Assembly: GCF_029892095.1 (NCBI RefSeq)
Contig: NZ_JARZAE010000004.1
Coordinates: 3,534,001 to 3,598,000 of the forward strand
DNA length: 64,000 nucleotides
Direction: 5' to 3'
Origin: Kitasatospora sp. MAP12-44
GTDB lineage: Bacteria; Actinomycetota; Actinomycetes; Streptomycetales; Streptomycetaceae
The position numbers and the translations under genes were made by a program. Shown here piece after piece: positions 10,201 to 15,921 of this stretch (the stretch's first letter is position 1; every line of letters starts with the position of its first letter). Below the pieces are notes generated by a model. It worked only from the letters and a program-made list of their open reading frames with translations, was not told where the DNA came from and searched no databases.

Positions 10201-10950
10201 CAGGATGGTGTTCTCGGCGTCGCAGCCGCCCGAGATCATCAAGTCGGCCCGGCCCTCGACCAGTTCGCTGACCGCGAGCTTGACGGCGGCCAGCGAGCTG
10301 GCGCAGGCCGCGTCCACCGTGCAGTTGGTGCCGCCGAGGTCGAAGCGGTTGGCGATCCGGCCCGCCACCACATTGCCGAGCATGCCGGGGAAGGAGTTCT
10401 CCTCCCACGGGATGTAGGCCTTCTTGAAGCGGTCGGCGATCTCGTCGGCGTCCCGCTCGCTGAGTCCGCAGCTGCGCACGACCTCCTTGAGCACCGGTGT
10501 CTGGAGCCGGGCGGAGAGCGGCTGGGTGAGCGAGTTGGCGCCGGTGATGCCGAGGATCACCCCGGTCCGGCCCGGGTCGTACCAGGACTTCTCGGCGCCG
10601 GCGTCGCGCAGCACGTCGCGGGCGACCACCAGGCTGAGCAGCTGGAGGATGTCGGTCACCTCCAGGATGTTCGGCGGCAGGCCGAACTCCATCGGGTTGA
10701 ACGCGATCTCCGGCAGGAAGCCGCCGCGCCGGCAGTACGTCTTGTCCTCGGCCATCGGGTCGGGGTCGTAGTAGTCGTCCAGGTTCCAGTGGCCGGCCGG
10801 GACGTCCTCGATGCAGTCGACGGCGCCCACGACGTTGCGCCAGAGATCACGCACATTCGGTGATTTGGGGAACAGGCCCGCCAGCCCGACGATGGCGACG
10901 GGCGTGTCGGCCAGACGCCGGGTGGCGTCCGGAGTCGACGGTGCGTTCAC
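4240..10950 (-). CDS. PUFA-synthase-like (PfaA/HglE-type) multidomain synthase, KS-AT-ACP3-KR-DH
   Basis: Iterative type I synthase of 2236 aa. Domains: KS (about 15-460; active Cys about 216 in DAACASS; His in EAHGTGT and SQIGHTK), AT (about 560-870; GHSFGE near 672), a Pro/Ala linker, three tandem ACPs about 103 aa apart with the phosphopantetheine motif GIDSIKR (Ser near 1154, 1257, 1360), KR (GGARGI near 1675; Ser and Tyr in LFSSVAG and QADYAMAND), and a C-terminal DH/product-template-like domain (about 1960-2236; LADHRV, LFHGPALQG). Tandem DSIKR ACPs and this order are diagnostic of PUFA/heterocyst-glycolipid synthases. An ATG at 10968 is in frame, but GAGAGGA lies just ahead of the GTG at 10950, so I chose GTG. 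It probably extends and partly reduces a malonyl-derived chain together with the downstream KS-CLF-AT protein. Confidence 0.93.
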   Translation of the reverse strand: MNAPSTPDATRRLADTPVAIVGLAGLFPKSPNVRDLWRNVVGAVDCIEDVPAGHWNLDDYYDPDPMAEDKTYCRRGGFLPEIAFNPMEFGLPPNILEVTDILQLLSLVVARDVLRDAGAEKSWYDPGRTGVILGITGANSLTQPLSARLQTPVLKEVVRSCGLSERDADEIADRFKKAYIPWEENSFPGMLGNVVAGRIANRFDLGGTNCTVDAACASSLAAVKLAVSELVEGRADLMISGGCDAENTILMYMCFSKTPAFSKSGLIRPFDDSADGTLIGEGIGMLALKRLADAERDGDRVYAVLRGIGTSSDGRFKSIYAPRAAGQEVALRRAYVDAGVSADAVELFEAHGTGTAVGDHTELTALSAVVAEATDPAATGAEAQHAAIGSIKSQIGHTKAAAGAAGLIKVALALHQKVLPPTINVVAPSSAVDFGKTPFYVNSQARPWILDPKRPVRRGAVSSFGFGGTNFHMVLEEHGSEGGRATVLGPVAQTGVWHSADPATLAQRLADGAAADPEGAIPAGHARIGIVARSAEEFAELRTLAAGQLLARPTADAWQHPKGISYRRAALAGSGKVAGLFAGQGSQYAGMGRTAALAVPAIRAAFDQANQGFTEGETLGRVVFPSPAFDDTTRAAQEEALRRTEFAQPAIGALSVGQYRWLSALGLSLDGAIGHSFGELTALWAAGSLQDEEFFALARARGAAMAPPKSAPAGFDAAGFDPGAMAAVRAPLAEVEALIAKYREITVCNLNALDQIVVGGPVAEIERLVADATGGAVSVRRLPVAAAFHTRFVGHAAEAFRAAVARERVRAPRLPVYANSPGAAYGEDEAANAETLVGQLLKPVDFSARIKEMYDAGFRVFVEFGPKRVLSELVRQILNDPEVVVVSADAGPKKDSELALKSAAVELRVLGLPLTGIDDDVEPEVAEPARKGMAIPLRGINFVTDSRRSAYREALEVEYTPESLVAPRPAAVAVQPAPALAAPAALAAPAAPAAVPVLVGAAADDVPSEEGLRLQGQILDTQLDVVREALQALEQNAAAGGRPDTDGALRLIREHGASIAAAHERATRLLIEVLRPQDETAAVAAPVEAAVEVPAPVTAAAVPAPAPASSEPAPVAGVAGAAVLAALLEIVAEKTGYPAEMLEPEMDLEADLGIDSIKRVQIMGALAERFPVATEIQPEQLGELRTLSDIAGFLGGAAAETASAPTVVVAAPVEAVPVAGVAGAAVLAALLEIVAEKTGYPAEMLEPEMDLEADLGIDSIKRVQIMGALAERFPVATEIQPEQLGELRTLSDIAGFLGGAAAETASAPTVVVAAPVEAVPVAGVAGAAVLAALLEIVAEKTGYPAEMLEPEMDLEADLGIDSIKRVQIMGALAERFPVATEIQPEQLGELRTLSDIAGFLGGAAADAAPAPTAVAAAPVRIDYPTAPGIGRSFATLRELPAPDTLVDAYRTRRAALLVDDGSTPARPLVAALKSAGWQTHVLVLPGAFSAVGQADSVRTLRSWEPAELARVVAEVRAAAGQLDLVVQLAAATSAAWDDAGRRLTHALLLAKETRSTLTGQSASGRSAFVAVTQLDGASGYRGVSGPSALLGGLGGLVKTLAIEEPELFCRVVDFAPGLDEAVLGRRFLAELTDPAASPIEVGHDAAGRRTVTLSVTPPPVAPTGTPALTAADVLVVTGGARGITADCLHKLVSAWPAGLLLLGRSELAEEPAWARGLDAAPLKLAIVQQLTAQGEKPRPRDVEAIFRGITGSREIATNLERLRSAGATVEYLVADIADREAVRRVLVPHRDRITGVVHGAGVLADRLIADKSAADVERVLATKLTGLGNLLEVLDGVALRHLVLFSSVAGFFGNRGQADYAMANDALNRLAVSLKKQSPQTRVSSINWGAWDGGMVTDELRAMFASRGVDLVPLATGTGIFAEQFTAEHADDVVIVAGPTGPLSAPAPMANSSAVVDRSLTGLVAEPMLADHRVGGSAVLPATMALGAVLNVVEATTGTAVTQVRSFKVFKGVVLGDQGPARLRLAVGTGPKSAAGELDVLVSAVDEAGTSRPAYGATVADGATTAPADRGDLAAAARATTGTDAAHLYQDGTLFHGPALQGLRRVLDSSPERLLLAASLPASDSAKGAYGSAVHHPAQADLLLQAGLVWVRLFRGTASLPLEIERITLHAPLPADQEFLIAVENVIPGNSGVVATVTATTLDGRVLQVLEGVALIEDPELDGKFRQSSRLGALAV
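6755..7680 (-). repeat. Three near-identical 309-bp tandem units encoding the ACPs
   Basis: The stretch encoding the three carrier domains and linkers repeats with a 309-bp period. The units are almost identical at nucleotide level, including synonymous positions; for example, the sequence around the phosphopantetheine serine recurs unchanged near 6862, 7171 and 7480. The copy nearest 7390 differs by a few silent changes such as cgtccgcaactc for cgtgcgcagctc. This points to recent duplication or ongoing gene conversion, and makes the region prone to copy-number change and misassembly. Confidence 0.95.
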
Positions 10951-11048
10951 GGGGGTCCTCTCAATCATCGGTCTGCGGCCGCAGCCCGGTGGGATCGGGG
11001 GTGCTCGACAGCGGGACGGCTGCGTCCCGGGGCACCGCTCCGCGGGTG

Positions 11049-11936
11049 TCAGACAGCGGCCGGCTCGGCCAGCAGCTCGGCGAGTACGGCCAGGTTGGCC
11101 GGCTGGCGGAGCATCGTGTAGTGGTCGCCGGCGACGTCGAGGTGACGCAGCGGCCGGGTGCTGAGCTGGTCCCAGCCCAGGCTTCCGTCGTTCGGCAGCA
11201 GCGAGTCGGCGGGCTTGAGCAGGGTGATGGTGCGGTCCAGCGCGCCAGGCCGGTAGGCCAGCGCGAACCGGTTGTTGCGCCGCAGTCCGGCCAGGTAGGT
11301 GTCGAACAGCTTGCGCAGCCCGGGCAGTTCGGTGTCGGCGGGCAGCACGCCCTGCGCCGTCGCGGCCGCCAGCAGCTCGGGCAGCCGGCGCTCGGCGACC
11401 GGTCCCGGCTGCCAGTCCAGCGGCTGCTCGCGCTTGGCCGCCAGGTACATCGCGAACCAGCGCAGCAGCATCTCGGGCTCCAGCAGCTCCTCGCCGCGCT
11501 GGTAGTCGGGCACCGGCGCGATGCTGTCGAGCAGCACGAGGTCGGTCAGCAGCTCGCCGAGGCCGGCCCGCTCTGCCTGCCGGGCCATCTCGAAGGCGAC
11601 GACCCCGCCGAAGGACCAGCCGACCAGCGCGAACGGCGCGTCGGCCGGGCGGGCGGCGGTGAGCTCGGCCAGGCAGCGGGCGGCGAGCTCCTCGATGCCG
11701 ATGACGGTCCGCTCGGGAGCGAACACGGCGGCGAAGTACTCCGGGACGAGCTGCAGGTCGAGCAGTCCGAACGCCGCGCCCTCGGGCAGCGCCGCGGCGG
11801 CGGGTGCCCAGGCGGAGGCCGCCAGCGCGCCGGGGTGCACCGCGTAGACGTGGCTGCGGTCGTGGCCCGCGGCCGGGCGTAGCCGGGCCAGCAGGGGCCG
11901 GGCCGCAGCGCGGGGTCTGTCAGGCAGTGGCGACAC
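11049..11936 (-). CDS. Thioesterase, alpha/beta hydrolase fold (PKS/NRPS type)
   Basis: A 295-aa thioesterase with the nucleophile elbow GWSFGGVVAFEMA, a plausible catalytic Asp in LLDSIAP and His in GDHYTML near the C terminus. Family members release or edit acyl chains on carrier proteins, so it probably offloads the product of the neighbouring synthases or clears stalled chains. The GTG at 11936 is the likely start. In the sequence as given the frame is open upstream and continuous with the carrier-protein ORF that starts at 12188, giving a 379-aa ACP-TE reading frame; see the carrier-protein entry. It lies about 100 bp ahead of the KS-AT-ACP-KR gene in the same direction. Confidence 0.85.
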   Translation of the reverse strand: MSPLPDRPRAAARPLLARLRPAAGHDRSHVYAVHPGALAASAWAPAAAALPEGAAFGLLDLQLVPEYFAAVFAPERTVIGIEELAARCLAELTAARPADAPFALVGWSFGGVVAFEMARQAERAGLGELLTDLVLLDSIAPVPDYQRGEELLEPEMLLRWFAMYLAAKREQPLDWQPGPVAERRLPELLAAATAQGVLPADTELPGLRKLFDTYLAGLRRNNRFALAYRPGALDRTITLLKPADSLLPNDGSLGWDQLSTRPLRHLDVAGDHYTMLRQPANLAVLAELLAEPAAV

Positions 11937-12188
11937 GGTTGCTGCTCTCCTCGGCGATGTGCTCGGCGAGCGCGGCGATGGTCGGGTGGTATACCAGAGC
12001 GCGGTGGCCTCCAGCTCGAAGCCCAGCCAGTTCTCCAGTTCGCCGGCCAGGATCAGCGCCTCGGTGGAGTCGAGGTCGAACTCGTCGAAGTACTGCTCGA
12101 CGTTGACCTGCTCGGGGTCGATGGACAGCCGGGTGGCGAGCTTGTCGATGAGCCAGGCCTGCGCGTCCTCGGCGGTGACGTGCTGCAT
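11920..12188 (-). CDS. Freestanding acyl carrier protein, apparently frameshifted near its 3' end
   Basis: Starts MQHVTAEDAQAWLIDKL with a strong GGAGGGATC ribosome site ahead of ATG 12188. The carrier motif FDLDSTEAL supplies the phosphopantetheine Ser. After ELEATALW, near 11989-11995, the expected last helix (YHPTIAALAEHI, ending RVATA and TGA at 11920-11922) lies in another frame. Removing two bases (TA of GGTATACC) would restore an 88-aa protein; the span is 269 nt, two more than a multiple of three. As given, the original frame instead runs on into the thioesterase. So this is either a true mutation making an ACP-TE fusion with a scrambled linker, or a sequencing error. An intact ACP would overlap the thioesterase start by 17 nt. 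Confidence 0.75.
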
Positions 12189-12259
12189 GAGATCCCTCCA
12201 GGGGAATCGGGTGGACGGGCCGGGACGGCCCAGGAGCTGGTGCGGCTGCCCGGGGTGGG

Positions 12260-13555
12260 TCAGCCGGCGGTGGACCGGTCGATGTCGCGTCCGACGGCGG
12301 CGGCGGCGCGCAGCCCGGAGACGAATCCCGACTCGTGCGAGCCGATCAGGTCGGGGCCGATCTTCGGCGAGTGGAAGTAGGAGCCCGCGAGCTTGATCCG
12401 CCCGGTGTCGTTGACCGAGTGGATGTCCTTCTGCATCGCCCGGACGTCCATGTCGATGATCGGGTGGGTGTACGGGAGTTCGCGGATCACCAGGTCGTCG
12501 CGGGGGACGATCGGGGAGTCCAGGGTGACGAAGTAGTCGTGCTCGGCGGTGAAGCCCTGGAGTGCGTTCATGTAGTACGCCACCCAGGTGCGGGTGGTCC
12601 CGTCCACGGTCTTCAGCCCGTAGTTCCAGCTCTCCCAGCGGGCCCGGTCGGGCGACATGGTCGCCGGGTCGCGGTGCAGGATCGCGCTGGTGGAGCTGTA
12701 GCGGACCTTCTCCAGGATCGTGGCCTGCCGGGCGGTGGGGCGCTCCAGCAGCCCGAGCGTCTGGTCCGCGTGGGTGGCGACGATCGCGTAGTCGTAGCTC
12801 TCGTGGCCGTCGGCGGTGCTCACCACGACGGCGTCGGCGTCCTCGCGCACCCCGGTGACCGGGGCGCCGGTGCGGACCTTGCCGTTGATCGCCTCGACCA
12901 CCCGGCGCACATAGTTGACGCTGCCGCCGGCCACCGTCTTCCAGGAGACCGTACGGCCGCCGAGGCCGCCGGGGTCGTGCGACATGAAGAAGGCGATCAC
13001 CGTGGTGGCCGGCATCTCCCAGATCAGCTCGGCCGGCACCGACCAGACGGCGGTGGCCAGCAGCACCACGTAGCCGTAGCGGAAGGCGTCGCTGTAGCCG
13101 CCGCGGTCGAGGTACTCGCCGAGCGGCAGGTCGGTGCGCTTGCGCAGGAAGTCCCGGGGCGCCTCGCGGTGGAACCGCTCGGCGTCGCGCCACAGGGTCA
13201 GGAAGTCCGCCGGGTAGCGCTCGGTGATCTCGGCCTCGGAGAGCTCGAACTCGGCGGTGCCGTAGTCGAGTCCGCGGTCCAGGTCGAAGAAGTTGAAGCC
13301 GCCGGTGTGGTCCAGGGCAGTGGCGCCGAGCTCCTGGAAGAAGCCGCTGATCTGCGGGTAGGTCCGGGAGTTGAACACCACGAAGGCGGTGTCGATGCCG
13401 ATCGTCCGGTCACCCTCCACCACCTCCACGGTGTTGGCGTGGCCACCCGGGCGGTCCTCCTTCTCGTAGACGGTCACCTCGACGTCCGGCGGCAGGTGAT
13501 AGGCGGCTGACAGGCCGGAGATACCGGCACCGATGACAGCGACACGGGTGCTCAT
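12260..13555 (-). CDS. FAD/NAD(P)-binding oxidoreductase, amine-oxidase-like (COG2907 type)
   Basis: A 431-aa flavoprotein whose N terminus is a dinucleotide-binding Rossmann motif (VAVIGAGISGLSAAYHL), followed by YEKEDRPGGHANTV, the second FAD-contact block. The family is related to phytoene desaturases and amine oxidases and is often found beside lipid-modifying genes such as cyclopropane fatty-acid synthases. Here it heads the synthase operon, so it may desaturate, isomerise or oxidise the acyl product; that role is inference. I chose ATG 13555, preceded by GAGGGG; longer in-frame starts reach into the repeat-containing intergenic region. The gap to the carrier-protein ORF is 71 bp. Confidence 0.85.
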   Translation of the reverse strand: MSTRVAVIGAGISGLSAAYHLPPDVEVTVYEKEDRPGGHANTVEVVEGDRTIGIDTAFVVFNSRTYPQISGFFQELGATALDHTGGFNFFDLDRGLDYGTAEFELSEAEITERYPADFLTLWRDAERFHREAPRDFLRKRTDLPLGEYLDRGGYSDAFRYGYVVLLATAVWSVPAELIWEMPATTVIAFFMSHDPGGLGGRTVSWKTVAGGSVNYVRRVVEAINGKVRTGAPVTGVREDADAVVVSTADGHESYDYAIVATHADQTLGLLERPTARQATILEKVRYSSTSAILHRDPATMSPDRARWESWNYGLKTVDGTTRTWVAYYMNALQGFTAEHDYFVTLDSPIVPRDDLVIRELPYTHPIIDMDVRAMQKDIHSVNDTGRIKLAGSYFHSPKIGPDLIGSHESGFVSGLRAAAAVGRDIDRSTAG

Positions 13556-13933
13556 GACAGCCCCTCGGCTAGGGATTCCTGTGGGAACACAGGCATGGGT
13601 ACGGGCATGGGTACGACAGCGGTACGGGCATGCGTACGGGAGCGTTGCGCGGCGAAGCACAGAGGAGTGAAACCTCTGGAGCGAGTCCATCGGCCGAACC
13701 CGTCCCGGGCGTCCCGGGGGTACTGTTCGGCGAGTGGCACGAACGCTATGGGCGGCCCGAAAGATCGTCAACAACAGCGCCCGATGGGCTGGTTCGAAGG
13801 TTTCGTTGGGTCGCCGAGCGGCAAGGTGTCCGGATCAGCGGGGTCCTGACTCTTGTGCAGACGTACCGGGATTCCACCGTCCGACGGAGGGCGCCCTTCG
13901 CCGGGAGGAACAGCCGAACAGAGAGAGCAACAG
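13556..13933. promoter_or_regulatory. Divergent intergenic region with four direct repeats
   Basis: This 378-bp space separates the leftward synthase operon from a rightward gene. Within it, gcatgggtacg or close variants occur at 13593, 13605, 13616 (degenerate, acagcggtacg) and 13628, spaced 12, 11 and 12 bp. About one helical turn of spacing is typical of cooperative regulator binding. A short inverted repeat (cagagg/cctctg, 13660-13678) follows. I see no convincing gene here; the open frames crossing it lack good ribosome sites. Confidence 0.45.
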
Positions 13934-14338
13934 ATGCCGACGATCCCCTGGTTGCCCCCGAAACCGCGCGTCACCGGCGGCGAGGTCGTGGTGATGGCCT
14001 CGAAACTGGAGGTCAAATCGCTGCTCAATGTCCCGAACTTCTTTCTGCAGTCGATGATCATCTGGCGCCAGGTGCGGAAGTCGCCGGGGGTGGTGGGCGT
14101 TTCGCTGCGGGCCCAGCCACTGCGCGGGACTTTCTGGACCCTTTCCGCCTGGGAGAACCAGTCCGCGCTGAACGACTTCTCGCGCAGTGATCCGCATGCC
14201 CGGATCGTCGCCGGTATCCGCCGGGTGATGAAGAACTCGGTGTTCGTCTTCTGGAGTCCGGACGCCTCCGAGCTACCGATCGACTGGGCCGAGGCGACCC
14301 GCCGGGTGACCGAGCAGGAGCGCTCCACCAAGGACTGA
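13934..14338 (+). CDS. Small protein with antibiotic-monooxygenase-like (ferredoxin-like) fold
   Basis: A 134-aa protein beginning MPTIPWLPPKPRV. It contains RVTGGEVVVMASKLEVKS, then LRAQPLRGTFWTLSAWENQSALNDFSRS, a pattern typical of dimeric alpha-beta barrel proteins related to antibiotic biosynthesis monooxygenases and spheroidene-monooxygenase-like proteins. No cofactor site is visible, as usual in this fold. An in-frame upstream start at 13853 is possible, but ATG 13934 follows gagagag at good spacing. Its position divergent from the synthase operon suggests a tailoring or accessory role, but this is only context. A strong terminator follows directly. Confidence 0.7.
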   Translation: MPTIPWLPPKPRVTGGEVVVMASKLEVKSLLNVPNFFLQSMIIWRQVRKSPGVVGVSLRAQPLRGTFWTLSAWENQSALNDFSRSDPHARIVAGIRRVMKNSVFVFWSPDASELPIDWAEATRRVTEQERSTKD

Positions 14339-14350
14339 CGCCACCACCCC

Positions 14351-14384
14351 GAACGCCCGCACCGGCCCGCCGGTGCGGGCGTTC
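14351..14384 (+). terminator. Rho-independent-type terminator hairpin
   Basis: Perfect 15-bp GC-rich stem (14351-14365 with 14370-14384) and a 4-nt loop, 12 bp after the stop of the gene ending at 14338. It insulates that gene from the peptide operon downstream. No long T-tract, as is common in streptomycetes. Confidence 0.85.
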
Positions 14385-14398
14385 GCGTTTCGCAGGCC

Positions 14399-14422
14399 GG
14401 GTCGGCGGGCGGGTCGGCGGGC
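14399..14422. repeat. 12-bp perfect tandem duplication
   Basis: gggtcggcgggc occurs twice head to tail just after the terminator and upstream of the 19-codon peptide ORF. It may be a simple GC-rich slippage product or part of the upstream control region. Confidence 0.8.
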
Positions 14423-14628
14423 GAAAGAAATGTCCGCCGGGTGTCCGGACCGGGAATGTGAGGGCTCTTATCCTGTGTACCGGGAAACACCGTCCGGGGC
14501 GAAGGCGCCCCACCCTGAAGCGTCTTTACTCCGGATTTCTCCACGCATTCCCGGACCACAGACCAGCCGCTTTCCGGCGGCCGCCGATTCCCCCGTCCCG
14601 TCGATTATGGATAAGGAGGTGTTCCGCC

Positions 14629-14688
14629 ATGGAGGAGATCATCATCGTCGTCGAAGAGGGCCCCCTGCTGGACCACCCGGGCCGCTAG
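14629..14688 (+). CDS. Candidate RiPP precursor peptide, 19 aa
   Basis: Encodes MEEIIIVVEEGPLLDHPGR. A near-perfect Shine-Dalgarno (aaggaggt, 14613-14620) sits 8 bases before the ATG, among the best ribosome sites in the window. The peptide has an acidic, beta-prone N-terminal half and a C-terminal half with Gly, Pro, Asp, His and Arg. It is followed by a hairpin and then by a SagB-type dehydrogenase, a Cupin_4 oxygenase and an exporter. This is the layout of ribosomally made, modified peptide loci, where a short, highly translated precursor leads the operon. I recognise no family. It could instead be a leader peptide of an attenuator. The frame is open upstream to 14458, but no start there has a comparable ribosome site. 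Confidence 0.6.
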   Translation: MEEIIIVVEEGPLLDHPGR

Positions 14689-14706
14689 TCCCCGTGGTTC
14701 CCGGAC

Positions 14707-14741
14707 GACAGGTGGGCCGGCTCCGGCACGGCCCATCTGTC
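14707..14741 (+). terminator. Hairpin between precursor peptide and modifying enzymes (attenuator-like)
   Basis: A 13-bp stem (14707-14719 with 14729-14741, one G-U pair) and a 9-nt loop lie 18 bp after the peptide stop and 71 bp before the dehydrogenase start. A pyrimidine-rich tract follows. Partial termination here would yield more peptide mRNA than enzyme mRNA, as is usual in RiPP operons. Confidence 0.65.
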
Positions 14742-14811
14742 CTCTCCGTTTCCACCGTTTCCACCTGCCCACTCCGCCCGTCCACCCGCTCCGCGACCCC
14801 TGTGAGAGGCC

Positions 14812-15921
14812 ATGAAGGTCCGCTCCCACTCCCCACTGGTCTCCACCGTCACCGCCGAGTTCGTCGAGATCGACCATCCGCGCAACCCCACCCGGCTCCG
14901 GGTTCCCCCCGCGGTACTGCGCCTCCTGCTCCAGCTCACCGACTGGTGCGAGATCGACGAGGTCGAGCTGCCCAGCGAGCTGGCCGGACGTGAACCAGAG
15001 GCAGTGCTACGGCAGTTGGTGGCAGCCGGCCTGCTGGACACCGAGGCGGCCGTCGAGCGCCACGAGGGCGAGGCCTGGCAGCACTGGGGTCCGGCCGCCC
15101 GCCGCTTCCACCGGGTGGCCAGGGACGCCGACTACACCGTGCACGAGGGCCGGGACGAGGTGGTCGCCGCGATCCTGGACAGCGGCCCCGAGCCCGCCGA
15201 CAGCAAGAGCTACCCCGGCGCGCCCAGGCTGCTGCTGCCGCGGACTCTCAGCCCGTTCACCCTCGACCTGCGCGAGACCCTCGAACGCCGCCGCACCTAC
15301 CGGGTGTTCTCACCCGAGCCGGTCCGGCTCGACCAGTTGGCCACCGTGCTGCACTACAGCTTCGCCCCGCTGCGGACCATCGACGCCGGCGCCTTCGGCG
15401 TCCGCCAGCTGCGGGCCAGCGCCAGCGCCGGCGGGCGGCACGAAGTCGAGTGCTACGTCGCCGCGTTCAACGTCGAGGGCGTGCCGCCGGGCCTCTACCA
15501 CTACGAACCACTCACGCACGCACTGGAACTGCTGGTCCCCGACCTCGGGCGGGAACAGCTCGCGGATCTGACCTACCATCAGAAGGAGACCTGCGCGGGG
15601 GCGTTCACCTGCTTCACCACCGTGGTCGCGCAGCGGATCGCCTACAAGTACCGCCACCCGCGCGCCTACCGGCTGTGGATGTACGACGCCGGCCACTACG
15701 GCCAGACCTTCGCCATGACCTGCACCGGCCTCGGGCTCGGCGCCTTCCAGACGGTGGCCTTCAAGGACAGCGAACTGGAGGCCCTGCTCGGAGTCGACCC
15801 GGAGGAGGAGTTCGCCGCCTACGCGCTGTCCGCCGGGCGGCCGCTGCTCGACGAAGGACTGCTGCCGGTGGACTACCGCTACCCGCCACTGAGCGGACCG
15901 CCCCGAGGGGAGTCCCGATGA
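14812..15921 (+). CDS. SagB/ThcOx-type flavin dehydrogenase with N-terminal winged-helix-like segment
   Basis: A 369-aa protein. Residues about 27-80 (RLRVPPAVLRLLLQLTDWCE to AAGLL) resemble a small winged-helix module of the sort that binds leader peptides. The C-terminal two thirds are nitroreductase-fold: RRRTYRVFSPEPVRLDQLATVL (about 159-180), LRASASAGGRHEVECYV (200-216) and GLYHYEPLTHALELL (227-241) match the FMN-binding blocks of SagB-type enzymes, which oxidise azolines to azoles in thiazole/oxazole peptides. No cyclodehydratase is encoded nearby, and the 19-aa peptide has no Cys, Ser or Thr, so a different dehydrogenation is likely. ATG 14812 follows gagagg at short spacing. The stop overlaps the next start (ATGA). 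Confidence 0.85.
   Translation: MKVRSHSPLVSTVTAEFVEIDHPRNPTRLRVPPAVLRLLLQLTDWCEIDEVELPSELAGREPEAVLRQLVAAGLLDTEAAVERHEGEAWQHWGPAARRFHRVARDADYTVHEGRDEVVAAILDSGPEPADSKSYPGAPRLLLPRTLSPFTLDLRETLERRRTYRVFSPEPVRLDQLATVLHYSFAPLRTIDAGAFGVRQLRASASAGGRHEVECYVAAFNVEGVPPGLYHYEPLTHALELLVPDLGREQLADLTYHQKETCAGAFTCFTTVVAQRIAYKYRHPRAYRLWMYDAGHYGQTFAMTCTGLGLGAFQTVAFKDSELEALLGVDPEEEFAAYALSAGRPLLDEGLLPVDYRYPPLSGPPRGESR

Noticed and set aside
138..10863. Long open frames on the + strand (over 1400 and 2200 codons)
   Set aside because: They lie exactly opposite the two synthase genes, are extremely Arg/Gly/Gln/His-rich and show no domain; typical antisense shadows in GC-rich DNA.
11049..13193. A single 714-codon ORF joining oxidoreductase-antisense-frame, ACP and thioesterase
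   Set aside because: Its first part is an off-frame read of the oxidoreductase gene; only the ACP and thioesterase parts have domain support and strong starts.
14458..14628. 76-codon upstream extension of the 19-aa peptide
   Set aside because: No ribosome site at the upstream starts, Arg/Pro-rich composition, and a near-ideal Shine-Dalgarno directly before the internal ATG.
14607..14640. Alternative ATG at 14607 overlapping the ribosome site
   Set aside because: Different frame, gives Arg/Gly-rich shadow sequence, and the ribosome-site placement favours 14629.
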